This document shows positions 1-8,651 of a DNA stretch of 40,822 nucleotides, one piece after another. The notes beneath the pieces were generated by a model. The model saw only the letters and a program-made list of their open reading frames with translations. It ran no database searches and was not told where the DNA came from. Position numbers and translations under genes: made by a program. The DNA is from Nevskia sp. (GTDB lineage: Bacteria; Pseudomonadota; Gammaproteobacteria; Nevskiales; Nevskiaceae), in assembly GCA_031291075.1 (NCBI GenBank), contig JARLJS010000221.1:1-40822 (forward strand). Reading direction: 5' to 3'. Numbering within the stretch: position 1 is the first letter of the stretch; each line of letters begins with the position of its first letter.

Positions 1-158
1 CGTACTCCCAGTACGCTACGCTCCTCGCGCCTGGAAGCCCCGCCACGGTGCCCGAGCGCAGCGAGGTGGGTGCGGGCGGGGCTGACCTGGCCGCAAATCC
101 GGGGCCAACGCAGCGTCAAAGTAATGGTCAACAGGCCCTAGGCCCCCTGCGCAGCCCT
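1..158. other. window edge, no gene supported
   Basis: This GC-rich stretch lies 3' of the minus-strand monooxygenase. Long open frames run through it and the monooxygenase on both strands, but none has a recognisable protein, a ribosome-binding site or a start of its own; they read as high-GC shadow frames. A gene beginning outside the window could end here, but nothing shows it. Confidence 0.4.
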
Positions 159-1682
159 TCAGGCCGCTTCCACCACGCGGTAATCGTCGAGGCTGAACTC
201 GCGCATCTGCCGCCGGAACTGGGTGGCGAAGCCGGGATACATGCTGGGGTTGAAGCCGTCCTCGGTGATGTACCAGCTCTTGCAGCCGGAGTTCCAGTTG
301 GTCTTCTGCAACCGCTGCTGGATGCGCTGGTTGAAGCGCCGCTGCACCTCCTCGCGCACGTCGACGAAGCGCACGCCCTCGCGCAGCGCCGCCTGCACGC
401 CCTGCAGCACGTAGCCGGCCTGCGCCTCCATGTAGACCAGGAAGGAGTTGTGTCCTGGCCCGGAGTTCGGGCCCGGCAACATGAACAGGTTGGGATAGCC
501 GGCGATGCTGGTGCTCTTGTAAGCGTAGGAGCCGCGCGACCAGTCCTGGCCGAGCTGGCGGCCGTCCAGCCCGCCGATCGGGATCGGCGCGCCGGTCTTG
601 GCCACCTCGAAACCGGTGGCGAAGACGATGCCATCGACCCGGTGCTCCAGGCCGTCGGCGGTGCGGATGCCGCCCGGGCTGATGCATGCGATCGGCCAGG
701 TGATCAGCTCGCAGTTGGGGCGCTGCAGTGCCGGGTAGAAGTCGCTGCTCAGCAATACCCGCTTGCAGCCGATGCGGAAGTCCGGGGTGAGCTGGCGCCG
801 CATCCACGGGTCGCTCACCTGGCTGCGCAGGTGGCGCAGTGACAGCTCCTCCATGACACGTGTCAGCGGCGTGTGCCAGATCACGCCGAGGGCGCTGGAC
901 TCGTAGGCCCAGAACAGCGACTCGCGCACCGCCCGCTGCGCCAGCGGTATGCGCCGGAACAGCGCCCGGCTCCAGTCGGGCGTGCGGTAGTCCAGGCGCG
1001 GCAGCACCCAGCCGGGCGTGCGCTGGAACACCTTGAGGCGGCCCACCACCTTGACCAGCTCGGGCACGATCTGCACGGCGCTGGCGCCGGTGCCGATCAC
1101 GGCCACCCGCTTGCCGTGGAAATCGTAGCCATGGTCCCAGGCGCCGCTGTGGATGCGCTGGCCGCCGAAGCTGTCGATGCCGGGGATGTCCGGGTAGCTC
1201 GGCGTGGACAGCGGGCCGGGCGCCATCACCACGGTGCGGGCGTGGATGGTACCCCGCCCTTCCACGGCGACGTTCCACACGCCCTGCTCCGCGTCGAATT
1301 GCAGCCCGGTCACCTCATGTCCGAAGCGGATCAGCGGCCGCAGCTCGTAGCGCCGCACCAGCTCGCGCGTGTAGGCCTGGATCTCGTCGCAGCCGGAAAA
1401 GCTGCGCGACCAGTCCGGGTTTGGCGCGAACGAATAGCTGTACAGATTGGAGGGCACGTCGCAGGCCGCGCCCGGGTAGGTGTTGTCGCGCCAGGTGCCG
1501 CCCACCTCGTGCGCCCGTTCCAGGATGGCCAGGTCATGGATGCCCGCCTGGCGCAGGCGGATCGCCATGCACAGCCCGGAGAAGCCGGCGCCGACGATGA
1601 GCACCGCCACCGGCCGCTGCGCGGCCGCGGTCGAAGAGGAGGACGCACGCGCGGCGCGGCGCCGGCCGGAAGCTTCGGTCAT
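159..1682 (-). CDS. FAD/NADPH-dependent Baeyer-Villiger-type monooxygenase
   Basis: Predicted flavoprotein monooxygenase (507 aa) that would insert an oxygen atom into ketones or hydroxylate a related substrate, using FAD and NADPH in the cytoplasm. The N-terminal FAD site GAGFSG is at about residues 31-36 and the NADPH site GTGASA at about 197-202. Between them is the family fingerprint FGGQRIHSGAWD (172-183), which fits FxGxxxHxxxW(P/D). The ATG at 1682 is preferred over an upstream in-frame codon at 1790, because that extension would overlap the preceding gene and has no family similarity. It begins 37 bases after the ferritin-like gene, so the two are probably co-transcribed. The class is secure from the fingerprint; the substrate (steroid, cyclic or linear ketone) cannot be read from the sequence. 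Confidence 0.88.
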   Translation of the reverse strand: MTEASGRRRAARASSSSTAAAQRPVAVLIVGAGFSGLCMAIRLRQAGIHDLAILERAHEVGGTWRDNTYPGAACDVPSNLYSYSFAPNPDWSRSFSGCDEIQAYTRELVRRYELRPLIRFGHEVTGLQFDAEQGVWNVAVEGRGTIHARTVVMAPGPLSTPSYPDIPGIDSFGGQRIHSGAWDHGYDFHGKRVAVIGTGASAVQIVPELVKVVGRLKVFQRTPGWVLPRLDYRTPDWSRALFRRIPLAQRAVRESLFWAYESSALGVIWHTPLTRVMEELSLRHLRSQVSDPWMRRQLTPDFRIGCKRVLLSSDFYPALQRPNCELITWPIACISPGGIRTADGLEHRVDGIVFATGFEVAKTGAPIPIGGLDGRQLGQDWSRGSYAYKSTSIAGYPNLFMLPGPNSGPGHNSFLVYMEAQAGYVLQGVQAALREGVRFVDVREEVQRRFNQRIQQRLQKTNWNSGCKSWYITEDGFNPSMYPGFATQFRRQMREFSLDDYRVVEAA

Positions 1683-1719
1683 TGGATCACGCTCATACCG
1701 GAAGGGAAGGGATGCCGCC

Positions 1720-2643
1720 TCAGGCGGCGATGTCGTAGGTGAGCTGCCTGACCCAGGCCGGCTCCGGCCCCAGCCAGCGCGGCGAGACATTGCGGCTGGC
1801 GCGGCCGAGCACGCCCACCAGCAGCCGGTACGGCGCCTGGTTGCGCACCACCAGGTTGGCGTGGGCCCGCACCAACTGGTAGATCGGGTTGCGGCCGATG
1901 CCCGGATTGCGATCGCCGATCTGGCCGTACTTGTTCATGGCCTCGTGCAGGCGCTCGGCCTTGAGCCCCATGCCGACCAGGGATTCGCGCATGTGGCTCA
2001 GCAGCGGCAGATAGCCCAGGCCCAGCCCGGCCAGCACCACCGGCCGCAGCAGCACGCCGGCGGACTCCACCGCGTTGCGCAGCTGCGGGCCGCCGCCGAT
2101 CATCTCCAGCACGTGGAAGTCCACGCCGAGATGACGCGCCTCGTCGGCGTTGATCTTGTCGAACACGCGGTGGCACAACGGGTCCTCGACCTCGTCCAGC
2201 AGGAACTTGAGCAGCGCGCCGTCGAGCGCGATCTCCAGCATCGGGATCACCGAGCCCAGCATCGACAACGGCATGTCGTCGCCATAGCGCTCCAGCACGC
2301 GCAAAGTGATCTGCAGGTTGATGTTGGGCTGCGGTACCTCGCCGTGCTCCAGCATGCCCCAGCGGCGCATCAGCGCCAGCTCGGCGTTGGCGTGGCGCTG
2401 CTCCTCGGCGTGGAAGTAGCGGTAGATCTCCTTCAGGGTGTCGTCCCGCGCGTTCAGCGCCAGCGCGGCGAAGCCGCGCGCGCCGATGTGCTCGATCCAC
2501 ACCAGGTCCGCCATGAAGCGCTTGAGCAGAGGCTTCTGCCGTTCGTCGATCATCTCGGCGCCCGGCGCATCCCAGTCGATGTCGGCCAGGGCCCACTGGC
2601 TGGCCTTGATCTTGGCCAGCATCTTGTGCAGATCGATCACCAT
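1720..2643 (-). CDS. ferritin-like diiron carboxylate protein
   Basis: All-helical protein (307 aa) with the residue pattern of a carboxylate-bridged diiron site: E51 (in WIEH), E81/H84 (EEQRH), E137 (in MLEIALDG) and E168/H171 (DEARH). Such ligand sets occur in ferritin-like oxidases and oxygenases; the exact subfamily and reaction are not recognised. The ATG at 2643 was chosen; a TTG at 2730 in the same frame would add 29 residues of non-helical sequence and run into the regulator-promoter region. It lies directly upstream of the Baeyer-Villiger-type monooxygenase and divergent from a TetR regulator, suggesting a regulated oxidative pathway in which the diiron protein hydroxylates, or supplies substrate for, the next step. 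That coupling is inference. Confidence 0.7.
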   Translation of the reverse strand: MVIDLHKMLAKIKASQWALADIDWDAPGAEMIDERQKPLLKRFMADLVWIEHIGARGFAALALNARDDTLKEIYRYFHAEEQRHANAELALMRRWGMLEHGEVPQPNINLQITLRVLERYGDDMPLSMLGSVIPMLEIALDGALLKFLLDEVEDPLCHRVFDKINADEARHLGVDFHVLEMIGGGPQLRNAVESAGVLLRPVVLAGLGLGYLPLLSHMRESLVGMGLKAERLHEAMNKYGQIGDRNPGIGRNPIYQLVRAHANLVVRNQAPYRLLVGVLGRASRNVSPRWLGPEPAWVRQLTYDIAA

Positions 2644-2743
2644 CGTATTCGCTCGCGCCCCCGTGAAGGCCTTACCACCGTGGAGAGCATCGGCATCGCC
2701 CGTGCGGACCTTGCCAATGATCACTGTCAAGGTTACCTTAATC

Positions 2744-2757
2744 TGAACTTATGTTCA
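2744..2757. promoter_or_regulatory. palindromic operator candidate for the divergent TetR regulator
   Basis: TGAACTTATGTTCA is a perfect inverted repeat with 5-bp arms and a 4-bp centre; one more outer step (AT...AT) also matches. It lies between the divergent starts of the diiron gene (2643) and the tetR gene (2778), where TetR-family repressors usually bind. A second, weaker repeat (ATTCAA at 2759, TTGAAT ending at 2779) overlaps the regulator start. Binding is inferred, not shown. Confidence 0.45.
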
Positions 2758-2777
2758 TATTCAATTCGGATTCTTGA

Positions 2778-3380
2778 ATGCGCCGCAAGCCGCAGCAGAC
2801 ACGGGCCAAGCTGATGGTGGACGCCATCGTCGAGGCCGGCTTCATCTCCCTGTCCCGCAACGGCCTGGACGGCACCACCACCCGGCATATCGCCGATATC
2901 GCGGGGATCAGCGTCGGCACCCTGTACCAGTACTTCGACAACAAGGAGGCGGTCTACGACGCCATGCATGCCCGCTTCGTGGCCGAGGTGATCGGCCTGC
3001 TGCGGAACCTGACGCCCGAGCTTGTTCAGAAAGACGTCAAGGGTCTGGTGGAGCTGATGCTGCACCGCTTCAGCGACTGGCTGCGGCAGAACGACGGCCG
3101 CTACCTGGCCTACGCCCGCCACATCCAGCGCTTCGACCGGCCGGAACACGGCGCCCGGGTGGAACGGGCGCTGCTGGAAATCGCCTCGCAGTACGTCATG
3201 CGCCACCCGCAGCTGATCAGCCTGCGCGGCATCCCGGCCATGCTCTACATCATGATCAACGGCGGCGTTTTCGTGGTGGTGCGCTACCTGAGCTCACCCA
3301 GCCCTTCGATCAGCTTCGAGCAGCTGGTCGCCGGGCTGGCCAACATGGTGACCGGCTACGTCGCCACCGAACTCGGCTAG
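2778..3380 (+). CDS. TetR/AcrR-family transcriptional regulator
   Basis: 200-residue one-component regulator. The N-terminal helix-turn-helix runs through about residues 20-60 and ends in the typical recognition segment ISVGTLYQYFDNKEAV. The C-terminal helical domain would bind an unknown ligand. The ATG at 2778 gives a normal family length. It is divergent from the diiron/monooxygenase pair, with a 14-bp palindrome between them, so it is probably the local repressor of that pair and of itself. Its TAG stop lies inside a 12-bp palindrome shared with the stop of the convergent AraC gene. The ligand is unknown, possibly the substrate of the neighbouring oxygenases. Confidence 0.88.
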   Translation: MRRKPQQTRAKLMVDAIVEAGFISLSRNGLDGTTTRHIADIAGISVGTLYQYFDNKEAVYDAMHARFVAEVIGLLRNLTPELVQKDVKGLVELMLHRFSDWLRQNDGRYLAYARHIQRFDRPEHGARVERALLEIASQYVMRHPQLISLRGIPAMLYIMINGGVFVVVRYLSSPSPSISFEQLVAGLANMVTGYVATELG

Positions 3381-3388
3381 GGCCCTAG
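3377..3388. other. 12-bp palindrome holding both convergent stop codons
   Basis: CTAGGGCCCTAG is perfectly symmetric. The TAG of the plus-strand tetR gene (3378-3380) and the TAG of the minus-strand araC-like gene (3385-3387) are its two halves, leaving only 4 bp between the coding regions. There is no room for a conventional terminator of either gene. Confidence 0.6.
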
Positions 3389-4449
3389 GACTTGCGCAAG
3401 GCCGCCGTCATGCCGCCAATGGGGTCGGCCGCGGCGCTTGCCGGCTGCGCCCCGGCCCGCTTCTGCTCGCGGTATTGCACCGGCGTCATGCCGGACCAGC
3501 GCTTGAAGGCGCGGTAGAAGGTGCTGGGTTCGGAGAAGCCGGTGAGGTAGACGATGTGTTCGATCGGCTCGGAGGTCGAACGCAGCAGCTTGCGCGCCAG
3601 GGCGAAGCGGAAGTCCGACAACAGCTGGCTGAAGCTGGTGCCAGCCCGCGCCAGCTCGAAGCGCAGCCGTCGCGCCGGCACGGACAGCTCGCGCGCCACG
3701 TCCTCCAGGTCGCACTGCTCGAGCTCCAGCTTGCGCGAGAACACCGTGCGGATGCGCTCGATCAGGTCCTGCCGCTCGATGCTGGACAGGCGCTTCTCCG
3801 CCAGCTCCTCGTGCAGGCGCAGCAGGTCCGGGTCCCAGCGCGGCGAGCGGTAGTCGAGCAGGGCCGGGTCGATGTAGATCTCGTTCTGCTCGGCCTCGAA
3901 CTCCACCGGGCAGCCGAACACGTTCTCGTACTCGGCCAGCTCGGAGCGCTGGGTGCAGCGCAGGCGCACACGCAGCGGACGGTACTTGTCCTCGGTCACC
4001 GAGTTGGCGAAGCGGATCGCCTCGTACACCACGCAGATCTCGGTGTGGCGGAGCTGCGGCGCCTGCTGGGCCGCGCCGACCAGCACGAAGCGCGAATTCT
4101 CCCCCGCTTCGATCAGGCGCACGTTGAGCGCGTCGCTGACCAGGCGCAGGTACTTGAGCGCGCGGTTGCAGCCGTCGCGGAAAGTCGGGCTGCTGAAGAA
4201 CAGGTATTCGATCACCTCGCCGCGGAAGATCGGCAGGTGCGGACACAGGTGCAGGCCGATGTCCGGGTCCCCGGTCACCGCCTCCACGATTTCCCAGAAG
4301 AAGGCCTGCAGCCGATGCGGGGTGCGCAAATCCTTCTGCGTCAGCCGGTCGACGTTGTAGCCCAGCCGCGTATAGATCGCGTTCACGTCCAGCCCGGCAT
4401 TGACCATGCCGGCATGAGCAATCTGCAGGAGCACGCCCGAATCCCGCAT
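3385..4449 (-). CDS. AraC-family transcriptional regulator with arabinose-binding-like N-domain
   Basis: 354-residue regulator. Residues 1-200 resemble the N-terminal sensory domain of the OruR/ArgR-type AraC subfamily (helical start, then a GDPDIGLHL segment). The C-terminal ~100 residues are the double helix-turn-helix, including DLEDVARELSVPARRLRFEL and the signature GFSEPSTFYRAFKRWSGMTP. The ATG at 4449 is preceded by AAGGAG at good spacing. It is divergent from the thioesterase/alcohol dehydrogenase pair, about 207 bp away, so it probably activates those genes in response to an alcohol, acid or fatty-acid signal. The ligand is inference. It is convergent with, and nearly touches, the tetR gene. 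Confidence 0.88.
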   Translation of the reverse strand: MRDSGVLLQIAHAGMVNAGLDVNAIYTRLGYNVDRLTQKDLRTPHRLQAFFWEIVEAVTGDPDIGLHLCPHLPIFRGEVIEYLFFSSPTFRDGCNRALKYLRLVSDALNVRLIEAGENSRFVLVGAAQQAPQLRHTEICVVYEAIRFANSVTEDKYRPLRVRLRCTQRSELAEYENVFGCPVEFEAEQNEIYIDPALLDYRSPRWDPDLLRLHEELAEKRLSSIERQDLIERIRTVFSRKLELEQCDLEDVARELSVPARRLRFELARAGTSFSQLLSDFRFALARKLLRSTSEPIEHIVYLTGFSEPSTFYRAFKRWSGMTPVQYREQKRAGAQPASAAADPIGGMTAALRKS

Positions 4450-4656
4450 CCCATCTCCTTCGTGATGATCATGGCGCTACGGCCAAGCGCCTGACGTAAT
4501 ATAGTTTGCCGCGCTGCCAGATGACAGCCACCGCCGGGTCAATGCCGAACCCGGTCCTGCCAATTAGGGTGGTGGATTAATCATACGGCTACTTTGTGCG
4601 CTGCGGCAAAATGCCGACGCACGGGGGGCCATTTCACTGCCGAAGATCATGACGAC

Positions 4657-5094
4657 ATGAACGCCCGCGACGCCTACCCCCACTTCCAGACCATCACCAC
4701 GCGCTGGAAGGACAATGACATCTACGGCCACGTCAACAACGTCGAGTACTACAGCTACTTCGACACGGTCATCAACACCTGGCTGATCCGCGAAGCCGGC
4801 CTCGACATCCATGGCGGCGACTCGATCGGCGTATGCGCCGAGTCGCACTGCCGTTTCCTCGATTCGCTGACCTTCCCCGACTGCGTGGACGCCGGCCTGC
4901 GTGTCTCCCGCATCGGCAACTCCAGCGTCCGCTACGAGATCGGGCTGTTCCGCGCAGGCTCCGACCGGCCAGCCGCGGAAGGCTGGTTCGTGCACGTGTT
5001 CGTCGACCGGGCCGAACGCCGGCCGCTGGCGATCGCCCCGCCCATGCGGGCCGCCCTGCAGCAGCTGCTGCGGGCGGACGGAGAGCAGCGGTGA
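4657..5094 (+). CDS. 4HBT hot-dog acyl-CoA thioesterase
   Basis: 145-residue hot-dog-fold protein of the YbgC/4-hydroxybenzoyl-CoA thioesterase group, predicted to hydrolyse an acyl- or aroyl-CoA to the free acid. The N-terminal segment TTRWKDNDIYGHVNNVEYY carries the family D-x-YGHVNN motif, in which the aspartate is the usual catalytic residue. The ATG at 4657 gives the normal family length; an in-frame extension to 4594 adds 21 unrelated residues. Its stop overlaps the GTG start of the next gene (GTGA), so translation of the two is coupled. Paired with the dehydrogenase, it may act on short or aromatic CoA esters; the substrate is not known. Confidence 0.85.
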   Translation: MNARDAYPHFQTITTRWKDNDIYGHVNNVEYYSYFDTVINTWLIREAGLDIHGGDSIGVCAESHCRFLDSLTFPDCVDAGLRVSRIGNSSVRYEIGLFRAGSDRPAAEGWFVHVFVDRAERRPLAIAPPMRAALQQLLRADGEQR

Positions 5095-6221
5095 AGGTGC
5101 GCGGCGCGGTGCTGCGCGCGATGGGGCTGCCGGCGCCGTATGCGCAGTCGCAGCCCTTGCGGATCGAGCAGCTCGAGCTCGATCCACCCGGCCCCGGCGA
5201 GCTGCTGGTGCGCATCCGCGCCGCCGGGCTGTGCCATTCGGACCTGTCGGTGGTCGACGGCTCGCGCCCGCGCGTGATGCCGATGGTGCTGGGCCACGAG
5301 GCGGCCGGCGAAGTGCTGGAATGCGGCGCCGGCGTGGCCGACTTCGCGGCCGGCGACCAAGTGGTGTTTTCCTTCGTGCCGTCCTGCGGCCACTGCACGC
5401 CCTGCGCCAGCGGCCGGCCGGCGCTGTGCGAGCCCGGCGCCGCCGCCAACACCGCCGGGACCCTGCTGTCGGGACACCGGCCCTGGCATGGCGAAGGGGC
5501 CAATGCGCTCAACCACCATCTCGGCGTCTCCGCCTTCAGCGAGATGACGGTGGTCTCGGCCCGCTCCGCGGTGAAGGTGGACCGCGACCTGCCGCCCGAG
5601 ATCGCCGCCCTGTTCGGCTGCGCCGTGATGACCGGGGTCGGCGCGGCGGTCAATACCGCCCATGTCGCCGCCGGCGAGAGCGCGGCGATCTTCGGCCTGG
5701 GCGGAGTCGGCTTGGCCGCGCTGCTGGGCGCCCATGCCTCCGGCGCGCACCCGCTGGTGGCGATCGACGTACTGCCGTCGAAGCTGGAACTGGCACGCCA
5801 GCTCGGCGCCACGCACACCGTGGATGCCCGCGGCGAAGACGTGGTGGCCGCGGTGCGCGCCGCCACCGGCGGCGGCGCCCACCATGCGATCGAAACCGTG
5901 GGCAACGAGCAGGTGCTGGCGCAGGCCTACGCCGCCACGCGGCGCGGCGGCACTACCGTTACGGCCGGGCTGCCCCACCCGCAGAAGATGTTCTCGGTGC
6001 CGGCGGTGAGCCTGGTGGCGGAGGAGCGTACGGTCAAGGGCTCCTACATGGGTTCGGCGGTGCCCTCGCGCGACCTGCCGCGCTACATCGCGCTGTACAA
6101 GGCGGGGCGCCTGCCGGTGGACCGCCTGCTGACGCACCGGCTGAAGCTGGAGGAGGTCAATGAAGGCTTCGACCGGCTGGCGCGCGGGGAAGCGGTGCGG
6201 CAGGTGATCCTGTTCGATTGA
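5091..6221 (+). CDS. zinc-dependent alcohol dehydrogenase (MDR superfamily)
   Basis: 376-residue medium-chain dehydrogenase that would oxidise an alcohol to an aldehyde with NAD(P). Catalytic-zinc ligands are visible in GLCHSD and GHEAAGE. The structural-zinc loop is the cysteine cluster SCGHCTPCASGRPALC, and the nucleotide site is GLGGVG in the Rossmann half. It most resembles class III-like/aryl-alcohol dehydrogenases. The GTG start at 5091 overlaps the thioesterase stop by four bases; the open frame extends upstream to 4833, but that part lies over the thioesterase. The gene is probably controlled by the divergent AraC regulator. The precise alcohol substrate is unknown. Confidence 0.9.
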   Translation: MKVRGAVLRAMGLPAPYAQSQPLRIEQLELDPPGPGELLVRIRAAGLCHSDLSVVDGSRPRVMPMVLGHEAAGEVLECGAGVADFAAGDQVVFSFVPSCGHCTPCASGRPALCEPGAAANTAGTLLSGHRPWHGEGANALNHHLGVSAFSEMTVVSARSAVKVDRDLPPEIAALFGCAVMTGVGAAVNTAHVAAGESAAIFGLGGVGLAALLGAHASGAHPLVAIDVLPSKLELARQLGATHTVDARGEDVVAAVRAATGGGAHHAIETVGNEQVLAQAYAATRRGGTTVTAGLPHPQKMFSVPAVSLVAEERTVKGSYMGSAVPSRDLPRYIALYKAGRLPVDRLLTHRLKLEEVNEGFDRLARGEAVRQVILFD

Positions 6222-6223
6222 GC

Positions 6224-6260
6224 CTGCACCCCTCTCCCCCGGCGGGAGAGAGGGGTGCAG
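6224..6260. terminator. palindrome between convergent genes, likely bidirectional terminator
   Basis: CTGCACCCCTCTC (6224-6236) pairs with GAGAGGGGTGCAG (6248-6260), and the inner CCC/GGG adds more pairs. It lies between the stops of the alcohol dehydrogenase and the convergent ompA-like gene. There is no clear T-run. The CCTCTCCC...GGGAGAGG core recurs at 29589-29707, so it may be a dispersed intergenic repeat used as a terminator. Confidence 0.55.
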
Positions 6261-6278
6261 ATCGGCCTGCCGCCGTGC

Positions 6279-7487
6279 CTACTGCAGGACGATCTTGAAC
6301 TCCACGCGACGGTTCAGGGCGCGTCCTTCCTCGGTGTTGTTGGAGACCATCGGCTGGGTTTCGCCGTAGCCCTGGGTCGTCATGCGCTGCGGCTCGACGC
6401 CGCGGCCGATCAGGTACTGGCGTACCGACTCGGCGCGCTGCTGCGACAGCACCAGGTTGTACTTGGGGGCGCCGACGTTGTCGGTGTGGCCGCCGATCTC
6501 CACGTGCATGTTGGGCTGCCCCTTGAGGGCGGCGGCCACGCCGTCGAGCACCTTGGTGGCCTGCCCGGTCAGCACGGCGGAATTGGTTTCGAAGTTGACG
6601 TTCTGCAGCACCACGGTCTGCTCGATGGCGCAGCCCTTTTCGTCCACCTTGACCCCGGCCGGGGTATCCGGGCACTGGTCGATCGAGTCCGGCACGCCGT
6701 CGCCGTCGGAGTCGACGGTGCCGATCGGGCAGCCCTTGTCGTCCACCTTGGTGCCGGGTGGGGTGTTGGGGCACTGGTCGAGGCTGTCGGGCACGCCGTC
6801 GCCGTCCGAATCCTGCATGCAGTCCTTGCGCCCGGTGACCGGGTTGACCACCGCCAGCTTGCACTCCGGCTCCGCCGGCGCGGCAGCCTGGTGCGGCTTG
6901 AAGAACGGGGTCAGCGGGATCTGCAGGCCCACCGTCAGGTGCCAGTCCCACAGGGTGGCGTGGCCCGGGACCGAGAAGCCGCGGTCGTACTGGCCCACCA
7001 GCCCGGCCTCGGTGCGCACCGCCCAGCCCCAGTCCCAGCCGCCGATGGCCAGCGGGATCAGCGCGCCGCCGCCGCCGTCCAGGCCGAAATGGCGGTGCTT
7101 GAAGCCGCGCACGTCGTCAACGACGTAGCCGGGGCCGCCCTGCACGAAGGGCTTGAAGTTGGGCAGCAGGTTGCGGTCGAAGCCGAACATGCCGAAGTCG
7201 TAGACGTAGTTGGCGAACAGCGCGTTCTGGTAGTCGTTGAGCCCGTCGATGTCACGCTTGCGCTGCAGGCCGAAATAGTTCAGCTCCACCGCGGTGTGGT
7301 CGTTCAGGGGCATGCCGCCACCGAGCTGGAAGCCATAGCCGTTCTGCGAGTCCCGCACGCCGTCGCTGATCTCGTAGAGGAACGAACCGGTGACGTATGG
7401 GATGTCGTAGTTCTCGGTGTTGACGGCGGCGGCCTGCTGGGCCCACAGGGCGCCGGCCACGAATAGTCCCCACAGCGTTTTGCGCAT
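6279..7487 (-). CDS. OmpA/OprF-family outer-membrane protein
   Basis: 402-residue envelope protein. The signal peptide (MRKTLWGLFVAGALWAQQAAA) is followed by an N-terminal eight-stranded-barrel-like region to about residue 205. Next come two calcium-binding thrombospondin type-3-like repeats, each starting DSDGDGVPDS (about 224-285). The C-terminal OmpA domain (about 290-402) contains GGHTDNVG and LSQQRAESVRQYL, the peptidoglycan-binding elements. It would tether the outer membrane to the cell wall and possibly act as a slow porin. It follows pyrD on the same strand after a 108-bp gap, so it may have its own promoter. The start at 7487 has a purine-rich AAGGGA upstream. Confidence 0.92.
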   Translation of the reverse strand: MRKTLWGLFVAGALWAQQAAAVNTENYDIPYVTGSFLYEISDGVRDSQNGYGFQLGGGMPLNDHTAVELNYFGLQRKRDIDGLNDYQNALFANYVYDFGMFGFDRNLLPNFKPFVQGGPGYVVDDVRGFKHRHFGLDGGGGALIPLAIGGWDWGWAVRTEAGLVGQYDRGFSVPGHATLWDWHLTVGLQIPLTPFFKPHQAAAPAEPECKLAVVNPVTGRKDCMQDSDGDGVPDSLDQCPNTPPGTKVDDKGCPIGTVDSDGDGVPDSIDQCPDTPAGVKVDEKGCAIEQTVVLQNVNFETNSAVLTGQATKVLDGVAAALKGQPNMHVEIGGHTDNVGAPKYNLVLSQQRAESVRQYLIGRGVEPQRMTTQGYGETQPMVSNNTEEGRALNRRVEFKIVLQ

Positions 7488-7595
7488 CGGCTCTTCCCTT
7501 AAGCTGGCCCCGGGTCAGCCGGGGCGACTGGTTCTACATCGTTGCAGCGCCCGCATTTTAGCGGAAGCGGCCGGGATCCCGCACCGAGGACCCCC

Positions 7596-8609
7596 TCAAA
7601 CCCGCAGAGCACGCGCGCATTCGGCGATCAAGGCGGGGCCGCGGTAGATGAAGCCGGTGTAAATCTGCACCAGGTCGGCCCCCGCGGCCCGCCTCGCCGC
7701 CGCGTTGGCGCCGCTGAGGATGCCGCCGACCCCCACCAGGGGGAAATCCGGGCCGAGCTTGTCGCGCAGGCTGCGCAACACGCCCTCCGCCATCGACCGC
7801 AGCGGTGCGCCGGACAGTCCGCCCGCCTCGCCCGCGAGCGGCGAATGCTCGACGCCCGGCCGGGTCACGGTGGTGTTGGTGGCGATCAGGCCGTCGATAC
7901 CCTGCTCGCGCACGGTGTCGGCGATGGCGGCGAGCTGGGAATCGTCCATGTCCGGTGCGATCTTGATCAACAGCGGGCGGCGCTTGCCGTGACGGTCGGA
8001 CAACCGCTCACGCTCCTGCCCCAGCCGGCGCAGCAGCTGGCCGAAACGCTCCGCCTGCTGCAGGTCGCGCAGGCCGGTGGTGTTGGGCGAGGAGATGTTG
8101 ATGGTGATGTAGTCGGCCACCGGGTAGACCTTGTTGAGGCAGGTCAGGTAGTCGTCCTCGGCCCGTTCCAGCGGCGTATCGGCGTTCTTGCCGATATTGA
8201 TGCCCAGCACCGCGCGCCGGCGGACACGGCTGGCCCGCGTCACCAGGGCGTCCACGCCCTGGTTGTTGAAGCCCAGGCGATTGATGATGGCGCGCTCGCG
8301 CGGCAGCCGGAACAGGCGCGGACGCGGGTTGCCGGGCTGCGGCCGCGGCGTCACCGTGCCGACCTCGATGAAGCCGAAGCCCATGCGGTCGAAGGCCTCG
8401 ATGCACTCGCCGTTCTTGTCGAGCCCGGCGGCGAGGCCGACGCGGTTGCGGAATTCGAGCCCCATCAGGCGCACCGGGTCGTTCACGGTCTGCGCGGCGA
8501 GCAAACCCGCCGCCTGCGGATGGCGGGACAGCCAGGCGATGGTCAGTTCGTGGACGTGCTCGGCGTCGAGCGAGAACAGCAGAGGGCGAACCAGGGCGTA
8601 GAGCGACAT
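7596..8609 (-). CDS. pyrD: dihydroorotate dehydrogenase (quinone), class 2
   Basis: 337-residue FMN enzyme of pyrimidine synthesis that oxidises dihydroorotate to orotate and passes electrons to quinone at the inner membrane. The class 2 N-terminal amphipathic helices are present (LYALVRPLLFSLDAEHVHEL). They are followed by GLAAGLDKNGE, the INRLGFNNQG substrate segment, NISSPNTTGLR with the class 2 catalytic serine, NTTVTRP and VGVGGI for FMN phosphate. Length and order match the E. coli-type enzyme. It lies 42 bp after the ABC1-family kinase gene and is probably the last gene of that operon. No strong ribosome-binding site is seen before the ATG. Confidence 0.96.
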   Translation of the reverse strand: MSLYALVRPLLFSLDAEHVHELTIAWLSRHPQAAGLLAAQTVNDPVRLMGLEFRNRVGLAAGLDKNGECIEAFDRMGFGFIEVGTVTPRPQPGNPRPRLFRLPRERAIINRLGFNNQGVDALVTRASRVRRRAVLGINIGKNADTPLERAEDDYLTCLNKVYPVADYITINISSPNTTGLRDLQQAERFGQLLRRLGQERERLSDRHGKRRPLLIKIAPDMDDSQLAAIADTVREQGIDGLIATNTTVTRPGVEHSPLAGEAGGLSGAPLRSMAEGVLRSLRDKLGPDFPLVGVGGILSGANAAARRAAGADLVQIYTGFIYRGPALIAECARALRV

Positions 8610-8651
8610 TGTTCTTATTGGGAATGAAACCGGGAGCTCTTCGGTGCGGGC

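Noticed and set aside
16-1278. 420-residue minus-strand open frame
   Set aside because: It is an out-of-frame shadow of the monooxygenase: Arg/Pro/Ala-rich, no motif, no ribosome-binding site.
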